The position numbers and the translations under genes were made by a program. A stretch of 64,000 nucleotides of DNA from Candidatus Binatia bacterium (GTDB taxonomy: Bacteria; Desulfobacterota; Binatia; UBA12015), in contig JAQWRY010000010.1 in NCBI GenBank assembly GCA_029243485.1, positions 1-64,000 on the forward strand, in the 5' to 3' direction. Of the stretch, positions 27,853 through 35,137 are shown in pieces (position 1 is the first letter of the stretch; each line of letters begins with the position of its first letter). The notes beneath the pieces were generated by a model that ran no database searches, was not told where the DNA came from, and was given only the letters and a program-made list of their open reading frames with translations.

Positions 27853-28008
27853 CGGAAGGCACAACTTATTCCCAATTCTGTTGAGCCGACCTACCCGGTT
27901 CGGGTCGTGGTCGAAGCGACGGGGATCTCGGAACACGTGCTCCGCGCCTGGGAGCGGCGGCATTCGATAGTGCGACCGCGAAGAGGCCGATGCCCCACCA
28001 GAGGGTGA
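27853..28008 (+). pseudogene. N-terminal helix-turn-helix fragment of a second MerR (LitR/CarH-type) regulator
   Basis: The frame reads EPTYPVRVVVEATGISEHVL, then RAWERRHSIVRPRR (about 27883-27975). This is the hallmark first 35 residues of LitR/CarH-type regulators (consensus YPIRVVARRTGLSPHVLRAWERRYG). There is no usable start in frame: TGA precedes it, and ATG 27849 is in another frame. After PRR the DNA runs straight into a DUF1295 remnant on the other strand. The sensory domain is gone. Confidence 0.65.
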
Positions 28009-28480
28009 AGTCGCCGGGGTAGTTGGGGTGACGGGTCCACGCCCGGAGGCCTCGATCCATCCGAGGTGCAGTGCCCGAGTCGGTCATCACGGCTTGCAGG
28101 GGGAAGGATACGACCCACATCAGCACTCCCTGGGGTCCAAAGACGGTCACGAGACCTCGGAGTGAAAACCCATCCGGGTCGCGCTTGCGCATTGCCTGAT
28201 ACCGCTCGTCTTCGCCGTGACCGGCATTGCGCCACAAAAGCTACGCGCCCAACCGCGCTCCCCCCCCCCAGGCCGTCGTGCAGGCGGGCGAGATCGTCGC
28301 GCGGGTATGGTCGTCCCCGCCCAGAGGGAAGGTGACCCACCCTATGAGGACGAAGCCAGGCTCTCAGAAGATGTCGGCGATGCTTGCGTCCTTCAGGCGC
28401 AGGCTGGCCAGCGACAGGAAGAACAACGCGGTGAGGGCCGCGGCTAGTCCGGAAAGAGAAGTCGCGATCGCGCTACTCAT
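27970..28480 (-). pseudogene. DUF1295 (steroid-5-alpha-reductase-like) membrane protein, multiply broken
   Basis: From ATG 28480 the frame reads a membrane helix (SGLAAALTALFFLSLASLRL) and KDASIADIF. A TGA then stands where relatives have Trp, and EPGFVLIGWVTF follows. A frameshift leads into WRNAGHGEDERYQAMR, VFGPQGVLMWVVSFPLQAVM and DRGLRAWTRHPNYPGDFTLW. Between PLQAVMTDSG and MDRGL about 35 family residues are missing. The C-terminus is lost at the junction with a MerR fragment. DUF1295 genes are frequent partners of CFA synthase in photo-oxidative stress clusters. Confidence 0.7.
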
Positions 28481-28645
28481 AGGAGATCATACTAGTCCGG
28501 GATCGTCCGAGCGCGATCGATTTACTGTTGTCTCGACGAGATGTGCCTGTAACTTTGGAGTGTGGGACAATGGTCGAGTTCGACGCGCATCATGAAGAGG
28601 GCTGGCGAACCCGTTTCGGGGAACCGCGACGGGCAGGGATGGTTC

Positions 28646-30193
28646 GTGTTGCGACGAGCTAGCTTGCTCCTGGTCGTTCTGGCATTGCTTGCGTCGGGCC
28701 GAGTCGGCTGGGCGGACGGCGAAGCCGCCGATTGGAGAACGGCAATTTCGCAGGCGGACGCTGCCTACGATCGCCGCGGAAGCGACGTCGACTCGGATCG
28801 GCGCGCGGCGCCCGGACCCATCGCGAGGGCAATCGGCCTTTACGAACGGGTTTTGACTGAACGTCCTCTCGACTTGGAGGTTCGTTGGCGGCTTCTCCGC
28901 GCTCTGTACTTCGCGGGCGATCACTCGAGCGAGTCCAGAGAGGAACGAAAAGATCGGCTCGAGCATGCGCGGGAGGTCGGGCGCATCGGGATGGATCAGC
29001 TTGCTGCCGAACTTGGGGATGGCACGCACCTCGAAGACCTCGAGCCCGACGAGATCGAGGCGAGTGTCCCTGCGGGGCGGCGGCAACAGGTCGCGGCCAT
29101 CTACTACTGGACAGCCGTTTCCTGGGGGGCGCTCTCGCAGCTGACCGGCACGCTGAGCGCGATCGGCGATGGCGTGGCGAATCGCCTGTACGATTTTACC
29201 AAGGTCGTGATCACGCTCGATCCCGGCTACGAGCTAGGCGGCGCACACCGCCTCCGGTCGTATCTTCACGCCACGGTCCCGAGCATTCCCTTCATTTCGG
29301 GCTGGATCGAAACGGATCTGGCGGTCTCTGAGTCCGAGAAGGCGCTCGCGTTCGATGCTGAGGATCGAGGCAACCGTGTCATCTACGGAGTGGCTCTTCT
29401 GGAGACGCGTGACGAGGCTCGCGAAGAGGCACTGAGCATTCTCCGCGACATCGCTGCTCTCGAACCCCGCGAGGAGACGCGGTCGGAAGACCTGTCGATC
29501 CGCGCGCTCGCGCTGGAGAAGGTAGGCGAGGATCCGTCGTCGCCCTATGGCGCCCGGTCGCCAGATGTCGATGGTACGGGTCGCGTGTACATGGGCCGTG
29601 AAGTGTCGCTCGTGATGGGGCACGGAGCGGCGGGATGGTTGGAGAGACCCGAACGTTCGGACGAAGAGATGCCGGACCGGCTCGTGCGGGAGCTGCAGCT
29701 CGCCCCGGACGCGGTTGTCGCCGACATTGGTGCGGGCACCGGGTACTTCAGCTTCCGTCTGGCCGACGTGGTGCCCGAGGGGGAGGTTCTCGCCGTCGAC
29801 ATCCAGCCGCAGATGCTCGAGATCATCGATCGGCGGATGCGGGTCCTAGGTGTGGAGAACGTTCGAACGATCCTGGGGTCGTCCGTCGACCCAAAGCTTC
29901 CCGAAGCCGGTGTGGATGCCGTGCTGTTGGTGGATGCGTACCACGAGTTCTCTCACCCGCAGGAGATGGGCCAGAAGATCGCGGAGGCGCTCGCTCCGGG
30001 TGGCCGACTCTATCTCGTCGAGTATCGCGGCGAGGACGACACGATCCCCATCAAGCCGCTCCACAAGATGACGGTGGCTCAGGCCCGAACCGAGTTGGAG
30101 GCGGCGGGACTTCGGTGGGTCGGGGTTCGGGATTTTCTCCCAGATCAGCACCTCCTAGTCTTCGAAAAGCCGGTGACAGCGAAGGCGCGGTAG
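28646..30193 (+). CDS. Exported helical-repeat domain fused to a SAM-dependent methyltransferase
   Basis: 515 aa from GTG 28646, which has GCAGGGA upstream and begins a classic signal peptide (RRASLLLVVLALLASGRVGWA); ATG 28592 is an in-frame alternative. Residues of about 25-310 are helical repeats resembling TatT/TPR periplasmic proteins (ARAIGLYERVLTERPLDLEV, VVITLDPGYELGGAHR). Residues of about 325-510 are a class I methyltransferase: VVADIGAGTGYFSFRLADVV (SAM loop), AVDIQPQMLEII and YLVEYRGEDDTIP. Both halves are intact. A SAM enzyme behind an export signal is hard to reconcile with cytoplasmic SAM; the signal may act as a membrane anchor. Confidence 0.8.
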   Translation: MLRRASLLLVVLALLASGRVGWADGEAADWRTAISQADAAYDRRGSDVDSDRRAAPGPIARAIGLYERVLTERPLDLEVRWRLLRALYFAGDHSSESREERKDRLEHAREVGRIGMDQLAAELGDGTHLEDLEPDEIEASVPAGRRQQVAAIYYWTAVSWGALSQLTGTLSAIGDGVANRLYDFTKVVITLDPGYELGGAHRLRSYLHATVPSIPFISGWIETDLAVSESEKALAFDAEDRGNRVIYGVALLETRDEAREEALSILRDIAALEPREETRSEDLSIRALALEKVGEDPSSPYGARSPDVDGTGRVYMGREVSLVMGHGAAGWLERPERSDEEMPDRLVRELQLAPDAVVADIGAGTGYFSFRLADVVPEGEVLAVDIQPQMLEIIDRRMRVLGVENVRTILGSSVDPKLPEAGVDAVLLVDAYHEFSHPQEMGQKIAEALAPGGRLYLVEYRGEDDTIPIKPLHKMTVAQARTELEAAGLRWVGVRDFLPDQHLLVFEKPVTAKAR

Positions 30194-30205
30194 CGCTCGT
30201 CCACT

Positions 30206-31288
30206 CTAGAACTGCCAGGAGACGAAGGCCCCGAGATACGGAATCGAGCTCGTGCCCGACGATCGGAGTTCGTTTCCGTTCGCGTCGGAGAGACGAAGCC
30301 GGTTGGCGACGGAGTATCCGCCGAGCACATCCGCTCGCAGATGCTCGCCGAGTCGCCACGTCAGGCGAAGCCACAACGGAACACCCTCGTCCTCGCCGAC
30401 GCCGCCCTGTCGAATAAACGGCCCGCCGTCGTCGAGGCGGAAACGGCGGAACTCCCATCGCCCGCCGAATGCGAGAGCCCAATCCTCGGTAGGACGCCAT
30501 GCTAACTCGATTCCGGGCCCCCGGGGGTAGGCGCTGGGCGCGATAGTGTTCGAGAGCACGAACTGCGGGGTGATCTCCCAGTAGACGAAGGGGATGGGCA
30601 CGATGAGTGGCGACTCCTCGAGTCGGGCGGCGATCAGCAGACCACCACCGAGTCGAAGCCCTGGAGAGAAGGTGTACTGCGCGCCGACGAGGCCGCCCGG
30701 GTTGAAGCTCTCGCCGATCGATGCCCCGACTTCGAACGAGAACCGTGCCGTGAACGCCCCGTTCAGCCACCATTTTCCGACTTTTCGTCCAAGGCTCACC
30801 GAGCCTGCGAGGCTGTGTACGTCGCCCCACGGCTTTGCATCCGGTGGTGTCGCAACGGGGTTCTCTCCATCGAATGAGTACCAGTCGCCTTGCCACGCGA
30901 GCTGCGTCCCGAGGATCAGGCCGGCACCAACCGGAAAACCGAGGCGACCGGCCATGAAGGCCGTATCGGTGGAGAAACGGCCTCCCTCGTCGATCGACGC
31001 ATCGAACGCGTGGAGGTAGCCGGCCGCCAGAAGAGGGCCGCGGGCCGATCGCGGTGCTGGTTTGTCGTCCCCAGCCGGGCCGGCTGCTGTTTCCGCCGGC
31101 GGCACGGCATCGTTCTTCGTCGACGACGGATCGAGGTCGGCACCTCGCACCGAGGTGCTCGCGGCCGGCAGGAGGAGTCCGGCGACGACAGTTGCGCGAA
31201 GCAAGAGCCGGATGGAGGACGGCCGGCGGACGGCACGCGCGCTGGGAAACCGCCGGTGCAGGGAGGGGTTTCCGAGATCAGGTCTCAT
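30206..31288 (-). CDS. Outer-membrane beta-barrel protein, DUF6268-like
   Basis: 360 aa with an N-terminal export signal (LLLRATVVAGLLLPAAS) and alternating beta strands (AGSVSLGRKVGKWWLNGAFT, RFSFEVGASIGESFN). It ends in an aromatic residue (YLGAFVSWQF), the usual barrel-assembly signal. The function is likely an envelope porin-like or structural protein. Its start lies inside the last codons of the CbiX gene (11-base overlap). Confidence 0.75.
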   Translation of the reverse strand: MRPDLGNPSLHRRFPSARAVRRPSSIRLLLRATVVAGLLLPAASTSVRGADLDPSSTKNDAVPPAETAAGPAGDDKPAPRSARGPLLAAGYLHAFDASIDEGGRFSTDTAFMAGRLGFPVGAGLILGTQLAWQGDWYSFDGENPVATPPDAKPWGDVHSLAGSVSLGRKVGKWWLNGAFTARFSFEVGASIGESFNPGGLVGAQYTFSPGLRLGGGLLIAARLEESPLIVPIPFVYWEITPQFVLSNTIAPSAYPRGPGIELAWRPTEDWALAFGGRWEFRRFRLDDGGPFIRQGGVGEDEGVPLWLRLTWRLGEHLRADVLGGYSVANRLRLSDANGNELRSSGTSSIPYLGAFVSWQF

Positions 31289-31667
31289 CGGCTGCCTTTG
31301 CGGCCTGATCGATTCGGTCGAGCACGATCTGCACCAGTTTGGGATCGAGGCCCAGAGTCTCGGTCACGTGGATGCTCAGGCCCGGATGGCGCTCTCGTGC
31401 TTCCTCGGCGAGCCGCGGAAGGTCGTCTCGGGTGTGGCGTCCGGGAAGGAGAAAGAAGGGGTGCAGAAAGATCCGACACGCACCTTCACGGACGCAGCCG
31501 TCGATGACCTCGGGGACGCACGGTTCTGACAGTTCCAGGTGGGCGCTGCAAACCAGCCATCCAGGCCGCTGCTCGATCAGCAGAGAGGCCAGCTTGTCGA
31601 TGTGCCCATTCGCCTCCGGGCGACGGCTGCCGTGGTCCACCAGGACTATCGCATCTCCATCATTCAT
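31278..31667 (-). CDS. cbiX: CbiX/SirB-type sirohydrochlorin chelatase, single domain
   Basis: 129 aa: AIVLVDHGSRRPEANGHIDK at the start and FLHPFFLLPGRHTRDDLPRL in the middle carry the two metal-handling histidines of the CbiX/SirB family. These enzymes insert Co or Fe into sirohydrochlorin for cobalamin or siroheme. A single domain of this length would work as a homodimer. ATG 31667 is chosen because homology starts there; the frame is open much further upstream. No other tetrapyrrole genes are nearby. Confidence 0.88.
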   Translation of the reverse strand: MNDGDAIVLVDHGSRRPEANGHIDKLASLLIEQRPGWLVCSAHLELSEPCVPEVIDGCVREGACRIFLHPFFLLPGRHTRDDLPRLAEEARERHPGLSIHVTETLGLDPKLVQIVLDRIDQAAKAADET

Positions 31668-31760
31668 ACGAAGACGATAGAGGATCCCGGAGGGCACGAA
31701 AGCGCCAATTTCACGATCTCTCATCTTGCACGATGTCGCGAACGGCCTAGAGCTCGAAGG

Positions 31761-32333
31761 ATGGGTTCTTCGACACGAGTGAACTTTCGGCATGTTCGCG
31801 CCTTGCTCACCCTCGGTCTTCTCGGTGCAATCGGATGCACCGGGATCCCCGAGGGTCTCGAGCCCGTCGGGGGGTTCCGAACGGAGCGCTACCTCGGGAC
31901 GTGGTACGAGATCGCCCGACTCGACCACTCGTTCGAGCGCGGACTGCAGGACGTGTCTGCCACATACTCCGCGCGATCCGGCGGCGGCATTCGAGTGGTC
32001 AACCGTGGTTACGACCCTACGGCGTCGGAGTGGCGCGAAGCCGTCGGCCTCGCCTATCCGCTCGGAGATCCCGGGATCGGAAGTCTGAAGGTGAGCTTCT
32101 TCGGCCCGTTCTACGGGGGGTATCACGTGATCGCCCTGGATGAGGACTACGGCTGGGCCGTGGTGGTGGGACCGGACCGATCTTATCTCTGGTTCCTCGC
32201 TCGGGATCGGTCGTTGACGGCCGAGCGGCGGGAAGCCCTTCTCTCGGTTGCGCGCGACGGGGGCTTCGACGTCGCGGCGCTCGTTTGGGTGGAGCAGGAC
32301 CGCGACGACCCGGCCCTGGAACAGGACGAGTGA
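31761..32333 (+). CDS. blc: Blc-type outer-membrane lipocalin
   Basis: 190 aa. The lipoprotein signal (RALLTLGLLGAIGC) is followed by the lipocalin motif YLGTWYEIARLDHSFERGL, SLKVSFFGPFYGGYHVIALD and YLWFLARDRSL. Blc lipocalins bind lysophospholipids at the outer membrane and are stress-induced. ATG 31761 follows GAAGG closely. The open frame upstream is not lipocalin. Confidence 0.9.
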   Translation: MGSSTRVNFRHVRALLTLGLLGAIGCTGIPEGLEPVGGFRTERYLGTWYEIARLDHSFERGLQDVSATYSARSGGGIRVVNRGYDPTASEWREAVGLAYPLGDPGIGSLKVSFFGPFYGGYHVIALDEDYGWAVVVGPDRSYLWFLARDRSLTAERREALLSVARDGGFDVAALVWVEQDRDDPALEQDE

Positions 32334-32464
32334 GCGCGACGTTCGGAGCTGTGCGCTAGCCTCGAGAGCCTTGTCGCCGGCAAAATGGCGAGCGACAATG
32401 GCGACTGCGCAACTCCCGCGACCTAGCTCGCGAAGGGAAGTGCGCGAGCTGGTCCACCGAACCA

Positions 32465-32710
32465 ATGGAGTCCTGCCGACACACCACCTTAGTGCTCGCC
32501 AAAGTCGAGGTGAAGCGGCGGTGCTGCAAGTGCCACCTCTCCCTCTCCACCGAGGAGCTCGGAGATTCGTTCTGCCCGGAATGCTTCGAGTCGAGCGGCC
32601 GGCGCAACTACGACTTCGAGGACATCGAAGACGCTTCGGTCGGCGAGCCTCGCTATTTCTGCGAGGACTGCGGAGCTGCCGTCGGCGGTGCCTCCGATGG
32701 TTCGTCTTGA
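32465..32710 (+). CDS. Small zinc-ribbon protein
   Basis: 81 aa with three cysteine clusters (RCCKCH, FCPEC, YFCEDCG) able to form one or two zinc ribbons, joined by an acidic stretch (NYDFEDIEDASVGEPRY). The homologous part probably starts at VEVKRRC, so GTG at about 32492 may be the real start. The function is unknown, perhaps nucleic-acid or protein binding. Confidence 0.6.
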   Translation: MESCRHTTLVLAKVEVKRRCCKCHLSLSTEELGDSFCPECFESSGRRNYDFEDIEDASVGEPRYFCEDCGAAVGGASDGSS

Positions 32711-32724
32711 TCTGCGGCCCGGGC

Positions 32725-33300
32725 TCAGCTCGTAGGCGCCGCGACCGGATGAAGACACGTGAACGGCGTCCGCACCCGCCGGTCTGGCGTCGCATAGCGC
32801 AGGCCCATCGCCACGCGCGTCGTGTCGCTCGGGTTCTGGCTGCCGTGCCAGAGCTTGCCTTTGAAGAGGAGGAACTCGCCGTCATGCACGGCGGGTTGCA
32901 CGATCCGCGGTTCGAGGTCCGGCATTTCGCGACGGAGAAGCGACAGTACCTGCTCATCGCAGGCGAAGTCCGCCATGCTCATGCCGCCTGAGCTCTGGAA
33001 GTCCTCCGGTGTTCGCGGAAATCGGTCGGAGCACGGCATCAGCTTCAGGGCACTGTCGGGTGTCACGTTCTGCACGCCGAGCCACACGCTCACCCCGCTC
33101 CAGTAGTCGTACTCCGTGTCCGTGTGCCAGTGCAGGTGGCTCTGGGGGGCTTGCTCGAACCGGATCTCGCCCCACTGCAGAATGTCCTCGCCGAGCAGGT
33201 GCGACACGCGGTCGACGAGCTCCGGGCGGATAGAAGTACACGCTGCCCGGACGGCTGATCAGGCGATGGCGCGCGACGATCCCGGCATTCCGTCTGCGCT
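32725..33300 (-). pseudogene. Phytanoyl-CoA dioxygenase-like gene, N-terminally truncated and frameshifted
   Basis: The 2-oxoglutarate/Fe(II) oxygenase core is readable: HLHWHTDTEYDYWSGVSVWL (HxD), LLFKGKLWHGSQNPSDTTRV (distal His and Arg) and MGLRYATPDRR. Upstream of VSHLLGEDILQWG the homology jumps to another frame (GIVARHRLISRPGSVYFYP, about 33225-33290), so an indel lies near 33224. The first part of the family is missing, cut where the aldehyde dehydrogenase gene ends. An intact but distant PhyH relative lies at 41429. Confidence 0.65.
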
Positions 33301-33305
33301 CTCAG

Positions 33306-34709
33306 TCAGGCCAACTGCGTCCGCAGATGGAACGACTTGGGTCGGGTCAGCACTTCATAGCCAAGCGACGAAAGCGTGACCCCTCGTCCGGAATCTTTGA
33401 CGCCGGTCCACGCGAGGCCGGGGTCGAGGTAGTCGCACCGATTGAGGAAAAACGTGCCGGTCTCGATCCGCTGGCCGATCGCGACGGCTGCGTCGCGGTC
33501 GTCGGTAAAGACGGCTGCCGTGAGCCCGAAGTCGCTGTCGTTCATGAGGTGCACCGCCTCGTCGTCATCGCGCACCGACATCACTCCGAGGACCGGGCCG
33601 AAGCTCTCCTCCCGCATCACGCGCATGTCGTGATTTACGTCGATCAACAGCTGCGGCGAGCAGTATGCGGTGCCCGGGGCCGCCGCGGCGAAGGCGGCGG
33701 GGTCGATCAGGGCCTGCGCACCGGCGCTTACTGCTTCTTCCGCTTGTCCGCGGACGAAGTCCGCCGCGGCGGGGCGCACCATGGGCCCCAGAGTCGTCGT
33801 CCCCTCGCGCGGGTCTCCGAGCACGTAGCCTTGAATCAAGGAGCGCGCCGACTCCACGTATTCGTCGAACCGAGATGCGTGCACGTACACGCGTTCAATC
33901 CCGCAGCAAGACTGTCCGGAGTTGAAGAATGCGCCGTCGACCGTCGTCTCGACGGCGTGCGCCAGGTCGGCGTCCTGCCGCACGTAGGCCGGGTCCTTGC
34001 CTCCAAGTTCGAGTCCGATGCCGATGAAGCGTTCGCTGGCCGCGCGTTGCACGGCGCGCCCTCCCGGTACCGAGCCAGTGAACGCAACGAAGTCGACCCG
34101 AGCGTCTCCGACGGCGGCGAGTGCGGCGTCATGACTCAAGTGCAGATGCGCTAGCAGGCCGGTAGGGAGTCCCGCGGCTTCGAAGGCGGTGCTGAGCCGC
34201 TCGGCGCACAGCGGCGTTTGGGAGGAGTGCTTGAGCACCACCGCGTTCCCGGCGGCAAGTGCGGGGACGATGGCGTTCACGGCAGTCAGGTAAGGGAAGT
34301 TCCACGGAGCGAGCACCAGCACGACACCCAGCGGGTCACGTTGGATGAAACGCTCGAACCCAGGCTTCGGTTCGAGCACGACCGGAGCCAGTGCCTGCGG
34401 CGCGAGTCGCAGCATCTCTCGAGCGCGCTCCTCGAACCCACCGACCTCGAGGGGGGTGTAGGCGACCGGACGCCCCATCTGGAGTGTCAGCTCTAGAGAG
34501 ATCTCGTCGCGCTGGGCAACGAACGCATCGACCGCTTTCCCGAGGCGTGCGCAGCGTTCGTCCAGGGGGGTTGCTCGCCATTCCCGTTGCGCGACGCGAG
34601 CACGGTCGAGGGTCCGGTCGATGGTTTTCGAGTCTGCAAGCGACCGCTCGACGAAGAGCTGACCATCAATGGGAGAGAAACAGCGAAGCGATCCTGATTG
34701 GGAAGCCAT
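33306..34709 (-). CDS. Aldehyde dehydrogenase family protein
   Basis: 467 aa from ATG 34709 (MASQSGSLRCFSPIDGQLFV); the frame is open for another 83 residues, but these do not look like the family. Motifs: LVLAPWNFPYLTAVNAIVPA, FTGSVPGGRAVQ (NAD loop), GLELGGKDPAYV (general base Glu), FFNSGQSCCGIERVYVH (nucleophile Cys) and EESFGPVLGVM. It oxidises an aldehyde to the acid with NAD(P)+. The gene stands alone between two unrelated regions. Confidence 0.92.
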   Translation of the reverse strand: MASQSGSLRCFSPIDGQLFVERSLADSKTIDRTLDRARVAQREWRATPLDERCARLGKAVDAFVAQRDEISLELTLQMGRPVAYTPLEVGGFEERAREMLRLAPQALAPVVLEPKPGFERFIQRDPLGVVLVLAPWNFPYLTAVNAIVPALAAGNAVVLKHSSQTPLCAERLSTAFEAAGLPTGLLAHLHLSHDAALAAVGDARVDFVAFTGSVPGGRAVQRAASERFIGIGLELGGKDPAYVRQDADLAHAVETTVDGAFFNSGQSCCGIERVYVHASRFDEYVESARSLIQGYVLGDPREGTTTLGPMVRPAAADFVRGQAEEAVSAGAQALIDPAAFAAAAPGTAYCSPQLLIDVNHDMRVMREESFGPVLGVMSVRDDDEAVHLMNDSDFGLTAAVFTDDRDAAVAIGQRIETGTFFLNRCDYLDPGLAWTGVKDSGRGVTLSSLGYEVLTRPKSFHLRTQLA

Positions 34710-35137
34710 GTCGCCGAAGAATCGCTCGGAAACGGTGCTGCGTAAAGTCGGAACGGTTCGCGGCTCGGGTGTCGCCTCGCCTGGGTGTGAGCCTACGTAC
34801 GCGATCGCCGCGGCCCAGTGCACTGGGCCGTGGACGATGCGGGGCAACGAGTTTCTGGACGGGAAGTACGCGACCAGCATCCAGCCGGATGCAGGAGGCT
34901 TCTTCTGTCGGGATTGAGATAGCCAGCGCGTTCCCATTCGCGAGAACTTGGTCCGCAATGACTACGAACCCTGGCAGTACGGTTACGTCCAGCGAACCCC
35001 TCGTCGAACCTGGCCCAAGCCCTGCTCGGCCAGAATGTCCGTTGACACGCGTAGCCCGTCCTCACTACCTTAACTCCCTCTGGAACCCGCCTGGGCCGGA
35101 GGTGCCCCCAGCTACTTCAAGGTAGGATCTCACCCGT
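34710..35137. other. 428-bp intergenic region
   Basis: I see no recognisable gene. Frames on both strands are open in parts but lack motifs. The right end holds a candidate promoter for the cytochrome gene. Confidence 0.4.
35042..35071 (+). promoter_or_regulatory. Candidate promoter of the multiheme cytochrome gene
   Basis: A perfect TTGACA (35042-35047), an 18-base spacer and TACCTT (35066-35071), 67 bases before the ATG. The -10 match is weak. Confidence 0.35.

Noticed and set aside
31668-32957. Upstream extension of the CbiX frame to 559 aa
   Set aside because: The extension is low-complexity and antisense to the lipocalin; homology begins at ATG 31667.
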